Shown here: positions 30,003-41,860 of the stretch, in pieces
Layout: each line of letters starts with the position of its first letter
How positions within the stretch are numbered: position 1 is the stretch's first letter
Origin: Progne subis subis
Taxonomy: Eukaryota > Chordata > Aves > Passeriformes > Hirundinidae
Direction of reading: 5' to 3'
NCBI GenBank assembly: GCA_022316685.1
Contig: JAKJHU010000036.1
Span: 5,870,036-5,934,035 of the forward strand
DNA length: 64,000 nt
Notes under the pieces: generated by a model
Seen by the model: only the letters and a program-made list of their open reading frames with translations
Database searches by the model: none
What the model was told of the DNA's origin: nothing
Made by a program: the position numbers and the translations under genes

Positions 30003-33000
30003 GGAAAACCGTGTTTTTTGGACTGTGTGGATTCATTGGCCTGGCACATCAGAACCACAAAAATATGAGGCCTTAGTTGACACTGGTGCACAGTGCACAT
30101 TACTCTCATCAAGACATGTGGGGGAAGAATCTGTTTCCATTGCTGGGGTGACAGGGGGTTCACAAGATTTTAATTTGGTGGAAGCTGATGTGAGCCTGAC
30201 TGGAAATGAGTGGAAGAGACACCCTATTGTGACTGGCCCAGAGGCTCCATGCATTTTGGGCATAGACTTCCTCCGAAATGGGTATTTCAAAGACCCGAAG
30301 GGATTTAGGTGGGCATTCGGGATAGCAGCTGTAGAAACAGGGGATGTTAAGCAGTTGAATACCTTGCCTGGACTATCAGAGAACGCATCTGCTGTAGGTC
30401 TTCTGAAGGTGGAAGAGCAACAAGTGCCAATTGCCACTTCAATAGTGCATCGCAGACAGTACAGAACAACTCGAGATGCTGTGATCCCCATCCACAAGAT
30501 GATCCGTGAGCTGGAGACCCAAGGGGTGGTCAGCAAAACCCACTCAGCCTTCAACAGCCCCATCTGGCCTGTGCGCAAGTCTGACGGAGAATGGAGATTG
30601 ACCGTGGACTACCGTGCCTTGAACGAAGTGACTCCACCATTGAGCGCTGCTGTGCCGGACATGCTGGAACTCCAGTACGAGCTGGAGTCCAAGGCAGCAA
30701 AATGGTACGCCAGCATTGACATTGCTAACGCATTTTTCTCCATTCCTCTGGCTGCAGAATGCAGGCCTCAGTTTGCTTTCACCTGGAGGGGCGTGCAGTA
30801 CACCTGGAACCGACTGCCCCAGGGGTGGAAACACAGCCCCACCATCTGCCATGGACTGATCCAGGCTGCACTGGAAAAGGGTGAGGCTCCGGAGCACCTA
30901 CAGTATATCGATGACATCATTGTGTGGGGGAACACGGCAATGGAAGTGTTTGAGAAAGGAGAGGAGATCATCCAGATTCTCCTGAAGGCTGGCTTTGCTA
31001 TCAAGAAGAGCAAAGTTAAGGGACCTGCTCGAGAGATCCAGTTTCTAGGAATAAAGTGGCAAGATGGAAGGCGTCAGATTCCCACTGAAGTCATCAACAA
31101 GATCACAGCAATGTGTCCACCAACCAACAAAAAGGAAACACAAGCTTTCCTAGGCGCCATAGGTTTCTGGAGGATGCACATTCCTGAGTACAGCCAGATT
31201 GCGAGCCCTCTCTACCTGGTCACCCGCAAGAAGAATGATTTCCACTGGGGCCCTGAACAGCATCAAACCTTTGCCCAGATCAAGCAGGAGATCGCTCATG
31301 CAGTAGCCCTTGGCCTAGTCAGGTCGGGACCAGATGTGAAGAACGTACTCTACTCAGCAGCCGGGAACAATGGCCTGTCCTGGAGCCTTTGGCAGAAGGT
31401 GCCCGGGGAGACTCGGGGCCGACCACTGGGATTCTGGAGCCGAAGCTACAGAGGGTCCGAAGCCAACTACACTCCAACAGAGAAGGAAATCTTGGCCGCC
31501 TACGAAGGAGTTCAAGCCGCCTCAGAAGTAGTAGGCACTGAAACACAACTCCTGCTGGCACCTCGACTACCAGTGCTGGGATGGATGTTCAAAGCAGTTC
31601 CCTCTACCCACCATGCCACCAATGCCACATGGAGCAAATGGATTGCCCTCATCACTCAGCGCACCCGCATTGGAAACCCAAATCGCCCTGGGATTCTGGA
31701 AATAATTATAAACTGGCTGGAAGGTGAAAACTTTGGTCCCATGGATGAAGAGGAGCAGGAACAAGTGACACTTGCTGAAGAAGCTCCGCCATACAACCAA
31801 CTGCCAGCAGAAGAAACACGCTATGCTCTTTTCACTGATGGTTCCTGCCGCATCGTTGGGATGAAACGAAAGTGGAAAGCAGCCGTATGGAGCCCCGCAC
31901 GACAGGTTGCACAAGCCACTGAAGGAGAAGGTGGGTCAAGCCAACTTGCTAAACTCAAAGCTGTTCAACTGGCCCTGGACATTGCTGAAAGAGAGAAGTG
32001 GCCAAAGCTCTACCTCTACACTGATTCATGGATGGTAGCCAATGCTCTGTGGGGATGGCTGGAGAAGTGGAAAAAGGCCAATTGGCAGCGCAGGGGAAAG
32101 CCAATCTGGGCTGCAGATGAGTGGAAGGACATTGCCACTCGGGTAGAGAAGCTACCTGTCAAAGTCCGTCATGTAGATGCCCATGTCCCCAAGAGTCGGG
32201 CTAATGAGGAGCACCGAAACAACGAGCAGGTAGATCAAGCTGCAAAGATAGAGGTGTCAAAGATAGACTTAGACTGGTAACACAAGGGAGAATTGTTCCT
32301 AGCTCGATGGGCCTATGACGCCTCAGGTCACCAGGGCAGAGATGCCACCTATAAGTGGGTACGAGACCGAGGGGTGGATCTAACCATGGACAGTATTTCT
32401 CAGGTTATCCATGACTGTGAAACGTGTGCTGCCATCAAGCAGGCCAAGCGGGTGAAGCCCCTATGGTATGGTGGGTGATGGTCCAAGTATAAGTACGGGG
32501 AAGCCTGGCAGATTGACTACATCACCCTTCCCCAAACCCGCCAAGGCAAGCGCTGTGTGCTGACCATGGTGGAAGCCACAACTGGATGCCTGGAGACCTA
32601 CCCTGTGCCTCACGCTACTGCCCGGAACACCATTCTAGGCCTTGAAAAGCAAGTTCTTTGGAGGCATGGTACCCCTGAGAGGATTGAGTCAGACAATGGA
32701 ACTCATTTCAAGAACAGCCTCATCAACAGCTGGGCTAGGGAACATGGCATTGAGTGGGTGTACCATATCCCCTATCATGCACCAGCTTCAGGGAAGGTAG
32801 AAAGATACAATGGACTGCTAAAAACCACCCTGAAAGCACTGGGTGGGGGATCATTCAAAAATTGGGAGCAGCATCTAGCAAAGGCCACCTGGTTAGTTAA
32901 CACCAGAGGTTCCACCAACCGAGCAGGCCCTGCCCAGTCTGAGCCCCTACATACAGTAGATGGAGAGAAAGTCCCAGTAGTACATGTAAGAGGTTTGTTA

Positions 33001-33150
33001 GGGAAGACAGTTTGGATCAATTCTGCTTCAAGTACAGAGGATCCCATCCGTGGGATTGTCTTTGCTCAGGGGCCAGGTTGCACATGGTGGGTAATGCAGA
33101 AAGATGGAACCACACGATGTGTACCTCAGGGAGATCTGATTGTTGGGTGA
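29971..33150 (+). pseudogene. pol: ERVL-like Pro-Pol with two nonsense codons
   Basis: The frame continues from gag. Protease: VDTGAQCTLLS (about 30076) and ILGIDFLRNGYF. RT: SIDIANAFFSIPL, LPQGWKHSP and YIDD (about 30904), followed by a thumb and connection. RNase H: LFTDGSC (about 31828), YTDSW and a late HVDAH. Integrase: zinc-site residues in 32325-32440 (GHQG ... CETC), then WQIDY, ESDNGTHF and GKVERYNG spaced D-35-E. TAA at 32278-32280 separates RNase H from integrase and TGA at 32476-32478 cuts the integrase before its core. Each can be explained by a single C-to-T change. Apart from these, all catalytic residues are in place and there is no frameshift. The product would be inactive as it stands. 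Confidence 0.9.
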
Positions 33151-33285
33151 GAACCGTGTGTAATTATCGTTGTGTGCTGAATGGTACTGCCACTGTATGT
33201 AGCTGTATATTGCATATTGTTTTTTATATAGATGTATGTGTGTGTAGAGCTAGAGTATATATTAGTTTTAGTAAATTGACAATAT

Positions 33286-33302
33286 GGGGATAAGGGGTGG
33301 AA
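33286..33302 (+). promoter_or_regulatory. polypurine tract of the ERVL-like provirus
   Basis: The stretch GGGGATAAGGGGTGGAA lies immediately before the TG of the 3' LTR. It is interrupted by a T, as in many ERVL-type tracts. Confidence 0.7.
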
Positions 33303-33961
33303 TGTCCTAGGGTAACTTTATGATGCTTGTATCCCCAGTCGTCTGTTCTGTTTGTGCTGTATATTGAGTCCTGTGCCTTTAAGACTGGTTCTAAGAGCAA
33401 GGAGAAGCGCGGAGTTTGTTTTGAGAAAACTGCCTGACTCCTCCACATTCTTCTGCGGACGGTGTTCGGCGGAGGCTTGGAGAGACTGCAGGACAGAGAT
33501 CTTTTTTTTTTGCTTTTAGTTAGTTTCAGCTAGCTAGGGCAGAGAAGTTCCCTGGAGTGTTTTTCTTCTTTTTCATGGAACTGTTTAAACCTGCTCTGGA
33601 CTGAAAACCCAGGGGAGCACTGGGGGCTGCACCTGCGGCCCACCGGGGCCTGGAGCTCGGCATTTTCCAGCAGCGCTGGAGGGACTGGGGCTGATGAGAG
33701 ACTGAGAGAGAGCTGAGCTACACCCACGGCAAGGACTTTCTCAATTTGCCATCTCACTCCAGAACGAGAGGTTTTATTGTTTCATATTATTCATTCTTTA
33801 TACTTTTATGCACTTTATTTGTTTAGTAAAATAGTTTTTTCCACTTTTCTCCACAAAGGTTTTTTTTTTCGGACTGGTTGGAAGGAGGGGCCACTTGGGT
33901 TTTCTTCCCAGAGGGATCCTATACAGGGGTTTTCCCCCAAATTTGTCTCCAAACCAGGACA
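33303..33961 (+). repeat. 3' LTR of the ERVL-like provirus
   Basis: 659 bases from TGTCCTAGGGTAACTTTATG to CCAAACCAGGACA, followed by the CCTGG duplication. Its last part holds the AT-rich TTTAGTAAAATAG region where polyadenylation may occur. It is the complete version of the truncated 5' LTR. Confidence 0.9.
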
Positions 33962-34930
33962 CCTGGGTTGGAAGGGACCTTAAAGATCATCTAGTTCCAA
34001 CTCCCCCATTGGGGCAGGGACACCTCCCACTAGATCAATTTCCTCAGAGCTCCATCCAACCTGAACTTGAACATTTCCAGGGATGGCACATCCACAATGT
34101 CTCTGGGCAACCTGTTCCAATACCTCACTAGCCCCACAGTAAAGAATGTTTTACTAATCTAAACCTATTCTCTTTCAGTTTGAACCCATTACCCCTTGTC
34201 CTATCACTATATGCTCTTGTAAAAAGTCTCTTTTCATCTTCTTTGTAAGTTTTCTTATAGTACTGAAAGGCTGCAATTTAGTCATCCCAAAGTCTTCTCT
34301 TTCCCAAGCTGAACAAACATAATTCTATCAGCCTTTCCTCATAGGAAAGGTAATAAACTCCATCCCTTTAACCATTTTGCTGGCCCTCCTCTGGATTTGA
34401 TAATACAGGTCTATGTGCTGGGGACCCCAGAGCTGGATGCAACTCTTAAGGTGGGGTCTCACAGGGTCAGATCAGAGGGGCAGAATCCACTCCCTTGCCC
34501 TACTGGCTACCCTGCTTTGGATGCAGCCCAGAATATGTTTAGCTTTCTGAGGTGCAAGGGCACGTTGCCAGGTCATGTCCAGCGTCTCATCCATCAACAC
34601 CCCCAAGTTCTTCTTGGGCTGCCCTGGTTATGTTCATACCCAAGCCTATATTGATCCCAGTGTTTCTCTGATCCAAGTGCAGCACCTTGGTGGTGTTAAA
34701 CCTCATGAGAGGTTTAACCATGGGCCCACTTCTGTAGATTGTCCAGGTCCCTCTGGATGGCGTTCCATCCTTTGGTTGTGCCAAATGCACAAGTCAGCTT
34801 GGAGTCATTGAAAATTTGCTGAGGGAGCACTTAATCCCTTCATATATGTCATTAATGAAGATATTGAATAACAATTGTTCCATCGTTACACAAATCCCTG
34901 AGGGACAGCAATTGTCAATAATATACATTT
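33962..34930 (-). mobile_element. CR1 LINE body, continuation of 27570-27597
   Basis: CCTGGGTTGGAAGGGACC, ATCATCTAGTTCCAACTCCC and ACCCCTTGTCCTATCACTA are the usual antisense CR1 3' landmarks in order. The 5'-ward portion contains AACACCCCCAAGTTCTTCTT and TTCATACCCAAGCC blocks, and the end around 34830-34930 retains CCTGAGGGACAGCA. Many indels destroy the reading frame. Confidence 0.88.
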
Positions 34931-35044
34931 ATGAATGATGTTGGAAAGAACTGTGGGGAAAGAATATATACGCCCTTTCAATAGTTATAATATCTTACAT
35001 TGCATTTTCAACATTGGTTTTCTGTCTGCTACCATATGCCATAT

Positions 35045-36569
35045 TATCATGAGTTGGCACAATTTTGTTTTCGAGTTATGGAAAAATGTGAGATGTTTTT
35101 TTCCCTGCCCTGACAATGCAGTGGTTGGTGGGGGGGCGGGGAGGACAGGGACCTATCAAAAAGTTAGCTGGGATATTGGCAGTTATGTTGACCAATGGGA
35201 AATGTCGATGTGACTTTGTTTGGAAGGTACATTTAAAACTAAACTGCTGCTGATTCGGTGCTCTCTTGCTTTGGAATCAGCCATGAGGTAATATCGTGGC
35301 CAACAGGCGGCCCTGGGTTGGGCCTTGCTGCCACTTTAAGCAGCTAGGCCGGGCTCAGCCAGGCCTCCAAGGGCCGCTGCCCACACAGGAAGCAGCCTGG
35401 GCCGGCTGAGCCCCTTTCCCCTGCTTACTAGCAGAGAAAAGAGGCGGCTGCAGTTTCAGCAGTGCGAGCCGTGTGCTAAGACCGCGGCAGAAAGGGCCGA
35501 GCCGTGGCTCAGCTTAATTGCTGCTGGCAGCGGAGAAAGAAAGCCTGCAGCTCTATAACAACTCCGAGCTGAGCCGCCCTAGATGAGACCGAGGGGTGGA
35601 AAAAAGGACATCTACCAGCTTCCTCCATCAGCACAGCTTTGCATTTTACTTCAGCTCCTGCAGCCGGGTGCTTGCATGTAGCCTTTGCGAGCCCGGGCAG
35701 ATTCAACCCTTTCTTAGCAACATGGAACTTTTAAAGCACAATTCTTCCTTAAAAGAAAGAAGAAAGAAAAACAAAAGGTACATAAAAACAGACACTGCAT
35801 AAAGTCAGTTACATTAGAAGTGAAAGAACTAATAATATTGGAATAGGATTGAAGAAGTGGACATTTTAAACTGGACTTTTCTAAGGTAGATTATGGAGAA
35901 ATTTACTGTTCTTTGCAGCAATCTTAGTGTTGTTGGGTAGAATGCTCTTCTAATCAAAATTAAGGACTGATGTAATTGAGATATATTTAAGAACTTTAAA
36001 GCCCCCATTCCTGGGTTAAAAGGAGGTCTCAGCCTTTGAGAGAAAGATGATTTTAGACTAGAATAAGTATTCATAAATAGTACCCCAGATACACTGAGAA
36101 GCTTTGCTGATAGAATATCACAGTCTGTGAAAACTCTGGGTGGCAGCAGATGTGTGACATTAGGAGCATTAGACTATTTTGTCTTGTGGCAAACATCTTC
36201 ATAAACGATCTTAGAAAGACTCTTCTTCTAAAGTAATGAGTGGTTATGTCTAAATAGTGAAACTGACTGAAAATCCTAAGTTGTGCCTTTCTATGTTGTT
36301 CAATAAGAAAGTTAATAGTTTGTAAGAGGAAAGAAGTGTGTTTTAAAGTGGCATTCTGTTTTAGTTTAAGTTTTCTTTTTCTCAACTTTCTTTTTTTTCT
36401 TTCATTCTTTTAGTGTACCTTAATAAAACATTTTTTGTTCATTTTTAAGCTTAAGCCTGCTTTAGTTTTTATCTCCTAATCTCTCCCTCCCATAAAAAAG
36501 AGAATAAATACTAAAACCCTTACATTAATTGGTGTTTCTTCCAGGTTTTATTAAATTAAAACCATTACA
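35045..36569 (+). mobile_element. 1.5-kb solo LTR of an unnamed family, copy 2
   Basis: It is flanked by the perfect duplication CATAT (35040-35044 and 36570-36574). The left edge reads TATCATGAGTTGGCA and the right edge AAACCATTACA. It shares with copies 1 and 3 the GGGACCTATCAAAAAGTTAG segment, the GC-rich middle, the phrase AGTGAAACTGACTGAAAAT, AATAAAACATT and AAGCCTGCTTTAG near the end, and TTGGTGTTTCTTCCAGGTTT. No coding capacity is seen. Confidence 0.85.
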
Positions 36570-38772
36570 CATATCCAGACAAGAGTCAGACAAAGTTACC
36601 CATAATATAGGTCTCATTCCCCTGCAGTAGAAAAGGCTGGAGGCTGGCTTTCTAAGGACTGGCATTACTGGCCATTTGAAACTTATACTAAAGAAATCTT
36701 GAACTTATTGCCTATTCCTTCTTATACACATTTTTATTACAGAGATCCCACAGGGAAAGAGGCAGAAAGAAGGATGGGTGAGTACACAAAGTATAAAAGA
36801 AGTGTGGAAAGGAAAGAAGCATTGACTATAAGGAAGAATATTGGTGACATTCCTGTATATAAAATGTCTATGATCTCATATTTAAAAAAAAAAAAAAAAA
36901 AAGTGAAAGGGAATAAATGAGGTCATTAAGCAAGGTCATTCTCTCATACAAAATCAAGTATGTGTTGGTTATGTGTCTCTAGGTTTTGGAGTGTGACATG
37001 CTTCATTTTAATTTCTTATCCACCAGTAATACAAAAAAACATTTTGAAACTTTAGTTTTTAGAAGACACCCACCTGTTAGTTACTATAAAAGATACAAGT
37101 CAGAGGACAAAATCCTAGTGTATATAAAACTCAGGAAGCTGAAGTTTACATTTTTTTAGGACTAAATTTTCTTTTGAAGGGCAGATTTTGTAAAAAAAAT
37201 TGTATCATTTTCATAAAAATATCAAATAGGACACAATATTCATTCAGCTTTTCAGAGGCCAATGAAATAACAACGTATTCCTATAAAGGACACTGGGTTT
37301 GGTCTGAAATTATAGGATAATAAATGAATTATTATATTTGCAAATTGAACTAAGTTTCTACTTTTGCAGAGATCACATATGGCAATAAGAATGTAGAAAA
37401 ATTGTGCAGATATATAATTTGATATGTAACATTGTCATCAAGCTCCATGTATTACACCTATTTTTTCACAATATCAAAAATTCCATTTCCTGGCTCTCTT
37501 GATAATCTAAAGCATTTATGAAGAAACTTTAAAATATGGTCCTGGAAGAGCTTGGCCAAAATATGACCCAATAATAACTTTTAAATCATTGCAATTCACA
37601 GGGCTGGAAATAGAAACTTCAGGCTGAGTGTTATAGTTCATATTCTGCTCTTCCCAATCACTGTAATAAAATTCAAAGTCACTTTGCTTCTTTATATCTT
37701 AACCATATAAATCCTCAAGACTGAATACTAGTCTTATTAAGGAAAATAGAAAACAATTTGTAAATATTTTAAAAAACTTATAGAAGAAATTAGTTCAAAG
37801 AATATTTACTATTTCAAAACATGCTGTGAAATTGTTAACAGACTGACGACCTAATTTTTAACCAAAGAAATCTGTAAAAGAAAACAATATGGTAAAATTG
37901 TTCAGCAATCTGTGATATTTTTTTCTTTCTAAACATTTATAAGAACAATTTATAAAGAACTTAAACTATAAAGTTGTTAACAGAATGTGTCCCTATTTAG
38001 TTTTTTGAGATTTCTTTATTAAAAAACAACACAAAAGGTAGGTCAATCTTTTTAAAAAAAAAAAAAAGTATGCATTTAAAAAATCCCAAACATCTGAGAG
38101 TTATGAGGGATTTTGCATTTTGTTTTGGATTTTATTTATATAGATGTACATGTTATGCATATATATACATGTTTATTTCAAATGAGTTAGCTGCATACAA
38201 TCTGAACTGATAATAAACATATTTTTAGAATTTAGTGGAAGATTAAGCAAAAAATGTTTAGATCTTAACGGAAATCTGCCAGATTCCAATAGCTAATGAT
38301 GAGGTACATTATCAAAGGGATATCTAAAAGATACTTTCTTTAACACATATATAAGTGTATGCATAAATATAAACATACATATATGTTTGTACATACATAT
38401 ATTTATGTTTTTAAAGTGAATTAAATTGTATTTTCTGGTTTATTTTTTTTTTTCCCAAAGGTTCCCCACATATATTTTCTTTATTGTCAATCATGTTAAC
38501 ATATTCAATAAGAGGAAACTTACAGCTGGACATTTGAAAGTCTCGCAGACTCAAACTGAAGAAAAATAACTTTTGTAGTAGTGGTCTACAATTTTTCTCT
38601 GTTTACATCATGTGTCATTTAACTCTCATACCTGTCAGCTGTTCTCATTGAAATATCACCTATACTGTAATTTTAGGAGGTCTTCAAGTAGGATTTTTGC
38701 CAAAATTTTATTATTGTCATTAAGCCTAGCAAACCCTTACCCTTCACATTTGCTCTGTCTCCCATTCCTGGT
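36570..38772. other. AT-rich intergenic DNA, nothing recognised
   Basis: Only short open frames are found. An A run lies at about 36882-36901. No repeat family is recognised. Confidence 0.5.
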
Positions 38773-39414
38773 TGTGGTGGTTTCAGGCAGATTTTGGGAG
38801 AAACCCTCCCATGGGGCCCCCCTCCCCTCCCCCAACCGGTTTGGGAAAAGACTTCCTCAGAGAGAACTGGAAAACACCTGTTTATTAAACAGGCAAAGCA
38901 CTCCCAGCACAATACCCGATGACAAGAGCTTCGTGCCGCTTACGGAGGAATAACAAACTTAAAGAAAGAAAGTCTCCTCTTGAAGATAGTCACTGTGCTC
39001 TGCTGCTCCATCTCCGCTGGCACTGGGAGAAAAGGAGATGTGCAGGGCTGGTCTTGGTGGGGTGGGTCCCTTGTGGAGGCCCCCGGTGCTTCCCCAGGTC
39101 CTCAGTCCGGAGAGGTTGGAACAGTTCCGAGGAGAGGGCAAAAAAGAAAAAAAGGAAGGAAAAAAAAAGAGGAAAAAAAAAAAGGCAAAAAAAGCTTCAG
39201 CTATTCTACAGCATCTAACTACGCTAGCACTAAACTAACTAACTAACTGCTGGGGAAAAAAAAAACAACAGAGCTTCTTTCGTCTTGCAGTGTTCCAACT
39301 CCCCCGCTTCAAGGTCACTCTGAGGAGCAGAGTTTTCCTGGGGAAAAGCAAATGGCACTTCCCCTCCCCTTTGCACCCAATAGACGATTGGGGATACACA
39401 GTCACCCTAGGACA
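38773..39414 (-). mobile_element. antisense solo LTR, distantly related to the ERVL-like LTR
   Basis: Read on the minus strand it begins TGTCCTAGGGTGACTGTGTA, close to the start of the ERVL-like LTRs at 27598 and 33303. It continues through a T-rich stretch and GGACTGAGGACCTGGGGAAG, carries AATAAA in TTTAATAAACAGG, and ends AAACCACCACA. No matching target duplication was seen at these ends. Confidence 0.75.
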
Positions 39415-39894
39415 GACATTAAGGAGGTAAAATCCTCATTAGAATTTGCAAAATATTTGACTTGATATTAAAGCGTAAAAAATTGCCCTTTTATGAAGTC
39501 TGAAAATTTCCATTAAATTTCTATTTTACAAATGTAAAGATCTGTGTGAAGATATTATAGTCAATACCAAAGACACCTTTTACCTTCAGTGACAACATTT
39601 TTTTCCTCAGTTTATTCTTCATGTGTTTCTTGGATAATTTGAGATAATCATTCTTATGAATACCCTTTTTTTAAAACTATGGAGCTATGCTTACAGCACA
39701 TTTAATGGGATACTGGAGAAATTTTGACTTACAGAGTTGTTTAACATTAACTCAAGATTAAAAAAAAATGTCATTGTCAAGGAAAAAGCCATATCAAAAT
39801 GGCGAAAAGAAGTACTTTCCATGGTACTAATCAATGTTAAGCACGCAGGGGTGCAATCCACTTTTGAAGCATTCATTGAAGGCCTTACTGTGGT
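39415..39894. other. AT-rich DNA, nothing recognised
   Basis: No coding signal or repeat is recognised before the CR1 fragment that begins near 39895. Confidence 0.5.
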
Positions 39895-40104
39895 ATATCA
39901 ATATTTAAAGGGGTTTCTAAAGGTAGAGGTTTAACTAAAGCTGGCTGTAATAGGACAAGGGGCAATGGTTTTAAACAGAAAGAGAATAGGTTTAGATTAG
40001 ATACGAGTAAGAATTTTTTTATTATGAGAATAGTGAGACACTGTAACAGGTTGCCCAGAGAAATTGTGCATGCCCCATTCCTGGAAGTGTTCAAGGTCAG
40101 GTTG
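39895..40104 (+). mobile_element. CR1 LINE fragment, 5' part of a copy split by a provirus
   Basis: Sense CR1 motifs occur in order: AGGACAAGGGGCAATGGTTT, AGAGAATAGGTTTAGATTAG, AACAGGTTGCCCAGAGAAAT and GGAAGTGTTCAAGGTCAGGT. The element breaks at AGGTTG (40099-40104) and resumes at 43399 with AGATTGGATGGGAC. Confidence 0.88.
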
Positions 40105-40443
40105 TGTTGTAATATATTAATTTGGTTTATATTTCATCAGGATTTGTAATGTTTTTTCTATGTATCTGTCCTATGATCTGTCCCTTGCCCAGCAGTGCCC
40201 ATCCCCCACACTGAAATGTAACCCAGCCCTGTTCCCTCCTGCTCTTCCCTTATTGTGTGGTGCCTCTGGGCCCTGCCTCTGGGCCCTGCCCCCTGGGGGA
40301 AAAGCCACAACAGGGGAGGGGCCTAGGTCTCTCTGGCACCAACGAGTCATTGGGACAGTCCAGCAAAGCAGGCAGGACTTGAGAATAAAAGCTGTAAAAT
40401 CCCACCCGAAGCCAGAGAGCAGATTCTCTTACTTTTGTCATCT
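40105..40443 (+). repeat. 5' LTR of the old ERVK-type provirus, end missing
   Basis: It begins TGTTGTAATATATTAATTTG and parallels the 3' LTR through the AATAAA in TTGAGAATAAAAGCTG up to ACTTTTGTCATC. The last 33 or so bases of the LTR and the primer site are not present; the sequence continues with ACTTTTGACATC-type repeats. A 13-base insertion (about 40172) is specific to this copy. Confidence 0.8.
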
Positions 40444-41094
40444 TACTTTTGACATCTCTTACTTTTTGTCAAGCCACAAAAGGTTCCCAAAAAGCTGGAA
40501 GAACCACTTGGGGAGCACATGGCCGAGGAATCTCACACAGGTACATGAGTCACGAAATGTAGCCCACCCACACAGAGGCAGACCCATCAGGGCTGGCGTT
40601 CACTGTGGAGTCTCCAAAACACAGGACTCTACAGGCCAGGGCTGCAGTTTTCTCCCTTGGACTCAAAAATCCCATCGGAGTGCTGCAAAGAAGCCCCACA
40701 AACAGCAGGCTGCCCCAGGGAAGGTGACCACATGCTCGTGGAAATATGACCCTGGGAACCAAGACTGGAAGCTCTTTTTGCACCAAAAAGGGTCAGTCTC
40801 AGGCAAAAGGAGTGATTGGGAAAGAAAGGAAAGGAACACTGGAATTTTGGTGAGTACCACTTTCGGTTTTCTAAGGGAAAATCTTTTTCAGAGGTGGGTT
40901 TCCTCAGGGCAAAGGGTTTTTTTCTCTTTCGGGGAAGGTTTTGCTATCAGAGTAAACCTTCAAAGTGCTTTCGGCAGCCTGAGGGGGTGGAAAAGGAAAC
41001 TGTTTCCCCTTTTGGGTTTTTTTTTTTTTTTTTTTTCTTTCAGTTTCTCAGTCACAATAAAGAGGACACAGAAACTCAAGATCTGAGTCCAAAA

Positions 41095-41286
41095 ATGGGT
41101 GCAAGACTGTCTGTGTCTCAAAAAAGAGTCTATTACCACATTTTAAATGCCTTGGATAATGGGGGGACCCATTATTCAAAGAAACAGCTGAAAAAATTAA
41201 CTGTGGTTGTTTTCTCAGTTTTCACATTCATCATTAGAACAAATAAGCTTTCCAGAATTTTGGGAGGCTATAACAAAAAAAAATAG
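41095..41286 (+). pseudogene. gag: gag matrix remnant
   Basis: An ATG at 41095 opens MGARLSVSQKRVYYHILNAL, clearly homologous to the matrix start of the young provirus (MGGKLTVAQKRLYYNY). The frame ends after 63 codons at TAG in an A-rich run (41284-41286). The following 41287-41860 is a decayed Ser/Pro-rich linker with a 92-codon open frame at 41527-41805 (LPPTLKPPPSDSS) that matches the position of the proline-rich linker in the intact Gag. Confidence 0.75.
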
Positions 41287-41860
41287 TTGAATCTGGCTCC
41301 TCTAATAATAAAGAAGATGCAAATTTTGCCTTTTATAGATTAAAAATTAAGTTTGCATTGCAAAAGCAAACTAAAAAGAAAAAAAAGCCAGTTCTTTGTG
41401 AATTTTCCCCAGCTTGTACCTTTGCAGGCAGTCCAAGTGCTCAAACCTCCCATCTTAGTGGCACAAAGGTGTGGGGGGGGTCACAAGATGGAAGGGGATT
41501 CCTTTGTCCAAAATGGCTGAAGCCATGTGCTCCCGAGCCATGAGGAGTCTCTCTCTTTGTCTGTCCCTCCTTCCGGCAATCCCTTTTTCTCCCCAGACCT
41601 CTCCCTCCCTTCAGTGCTGCCCCCAGCACTGCCCTCTCTTCTGACTCTGCCCCCTACCCTCAAACCTCCACCCTCCGACTCCTCCCCGTGTGACTCAAGC
41701 CTCCAGCCCCTCCCTGTCCCTGGTTCCCATGGTTTCCCTGCCCACAGTCCCGGTTCCCACGCCCTGGAGGGAGGGGGTGGGGGGGGGGGTGGGGGGGCAG
41801 TGTGAAGCTAGGAACCCAGAAGCAATCCCAGATTTTTCTGCCACCCCTTTCACATATTAA

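Larger units (their letters stand above)
27598..33961 (+). mobile_element. ERVL-like provirus, inserted in CR1
   Basis: It is flanked by the perfect 5-bp duplication CCTGG (27593-27597 and 33962-33966). The order is truncated 5' LTR, primer site, gag, pol, polypurine tract, 3' LTR. There is no env: only about 150 bases separate the pol stop from the 3' LTR. Gag and pol lie in one reading frame from 28075 to 33150 (1692 codons). That frame has stops at 28957, 29968, 32278 and 32476 and no frameshift. Over the 363 shared LTR bases I count about seven substitutions and one length change, roughly 2%. A 5-bp duplication, absence of env and the YIDD-type RT fit the ERVL (class III) group. Confidence 0.9.

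Noticed and set aside
40160..41086. 308-codon open frame across the old provirus 5' LTR and leader
   Set aside because: It spans LTR and leader sequence, starts inside U3 and matches no retroviral protein. It is likely chance in a GC-richer stretch.
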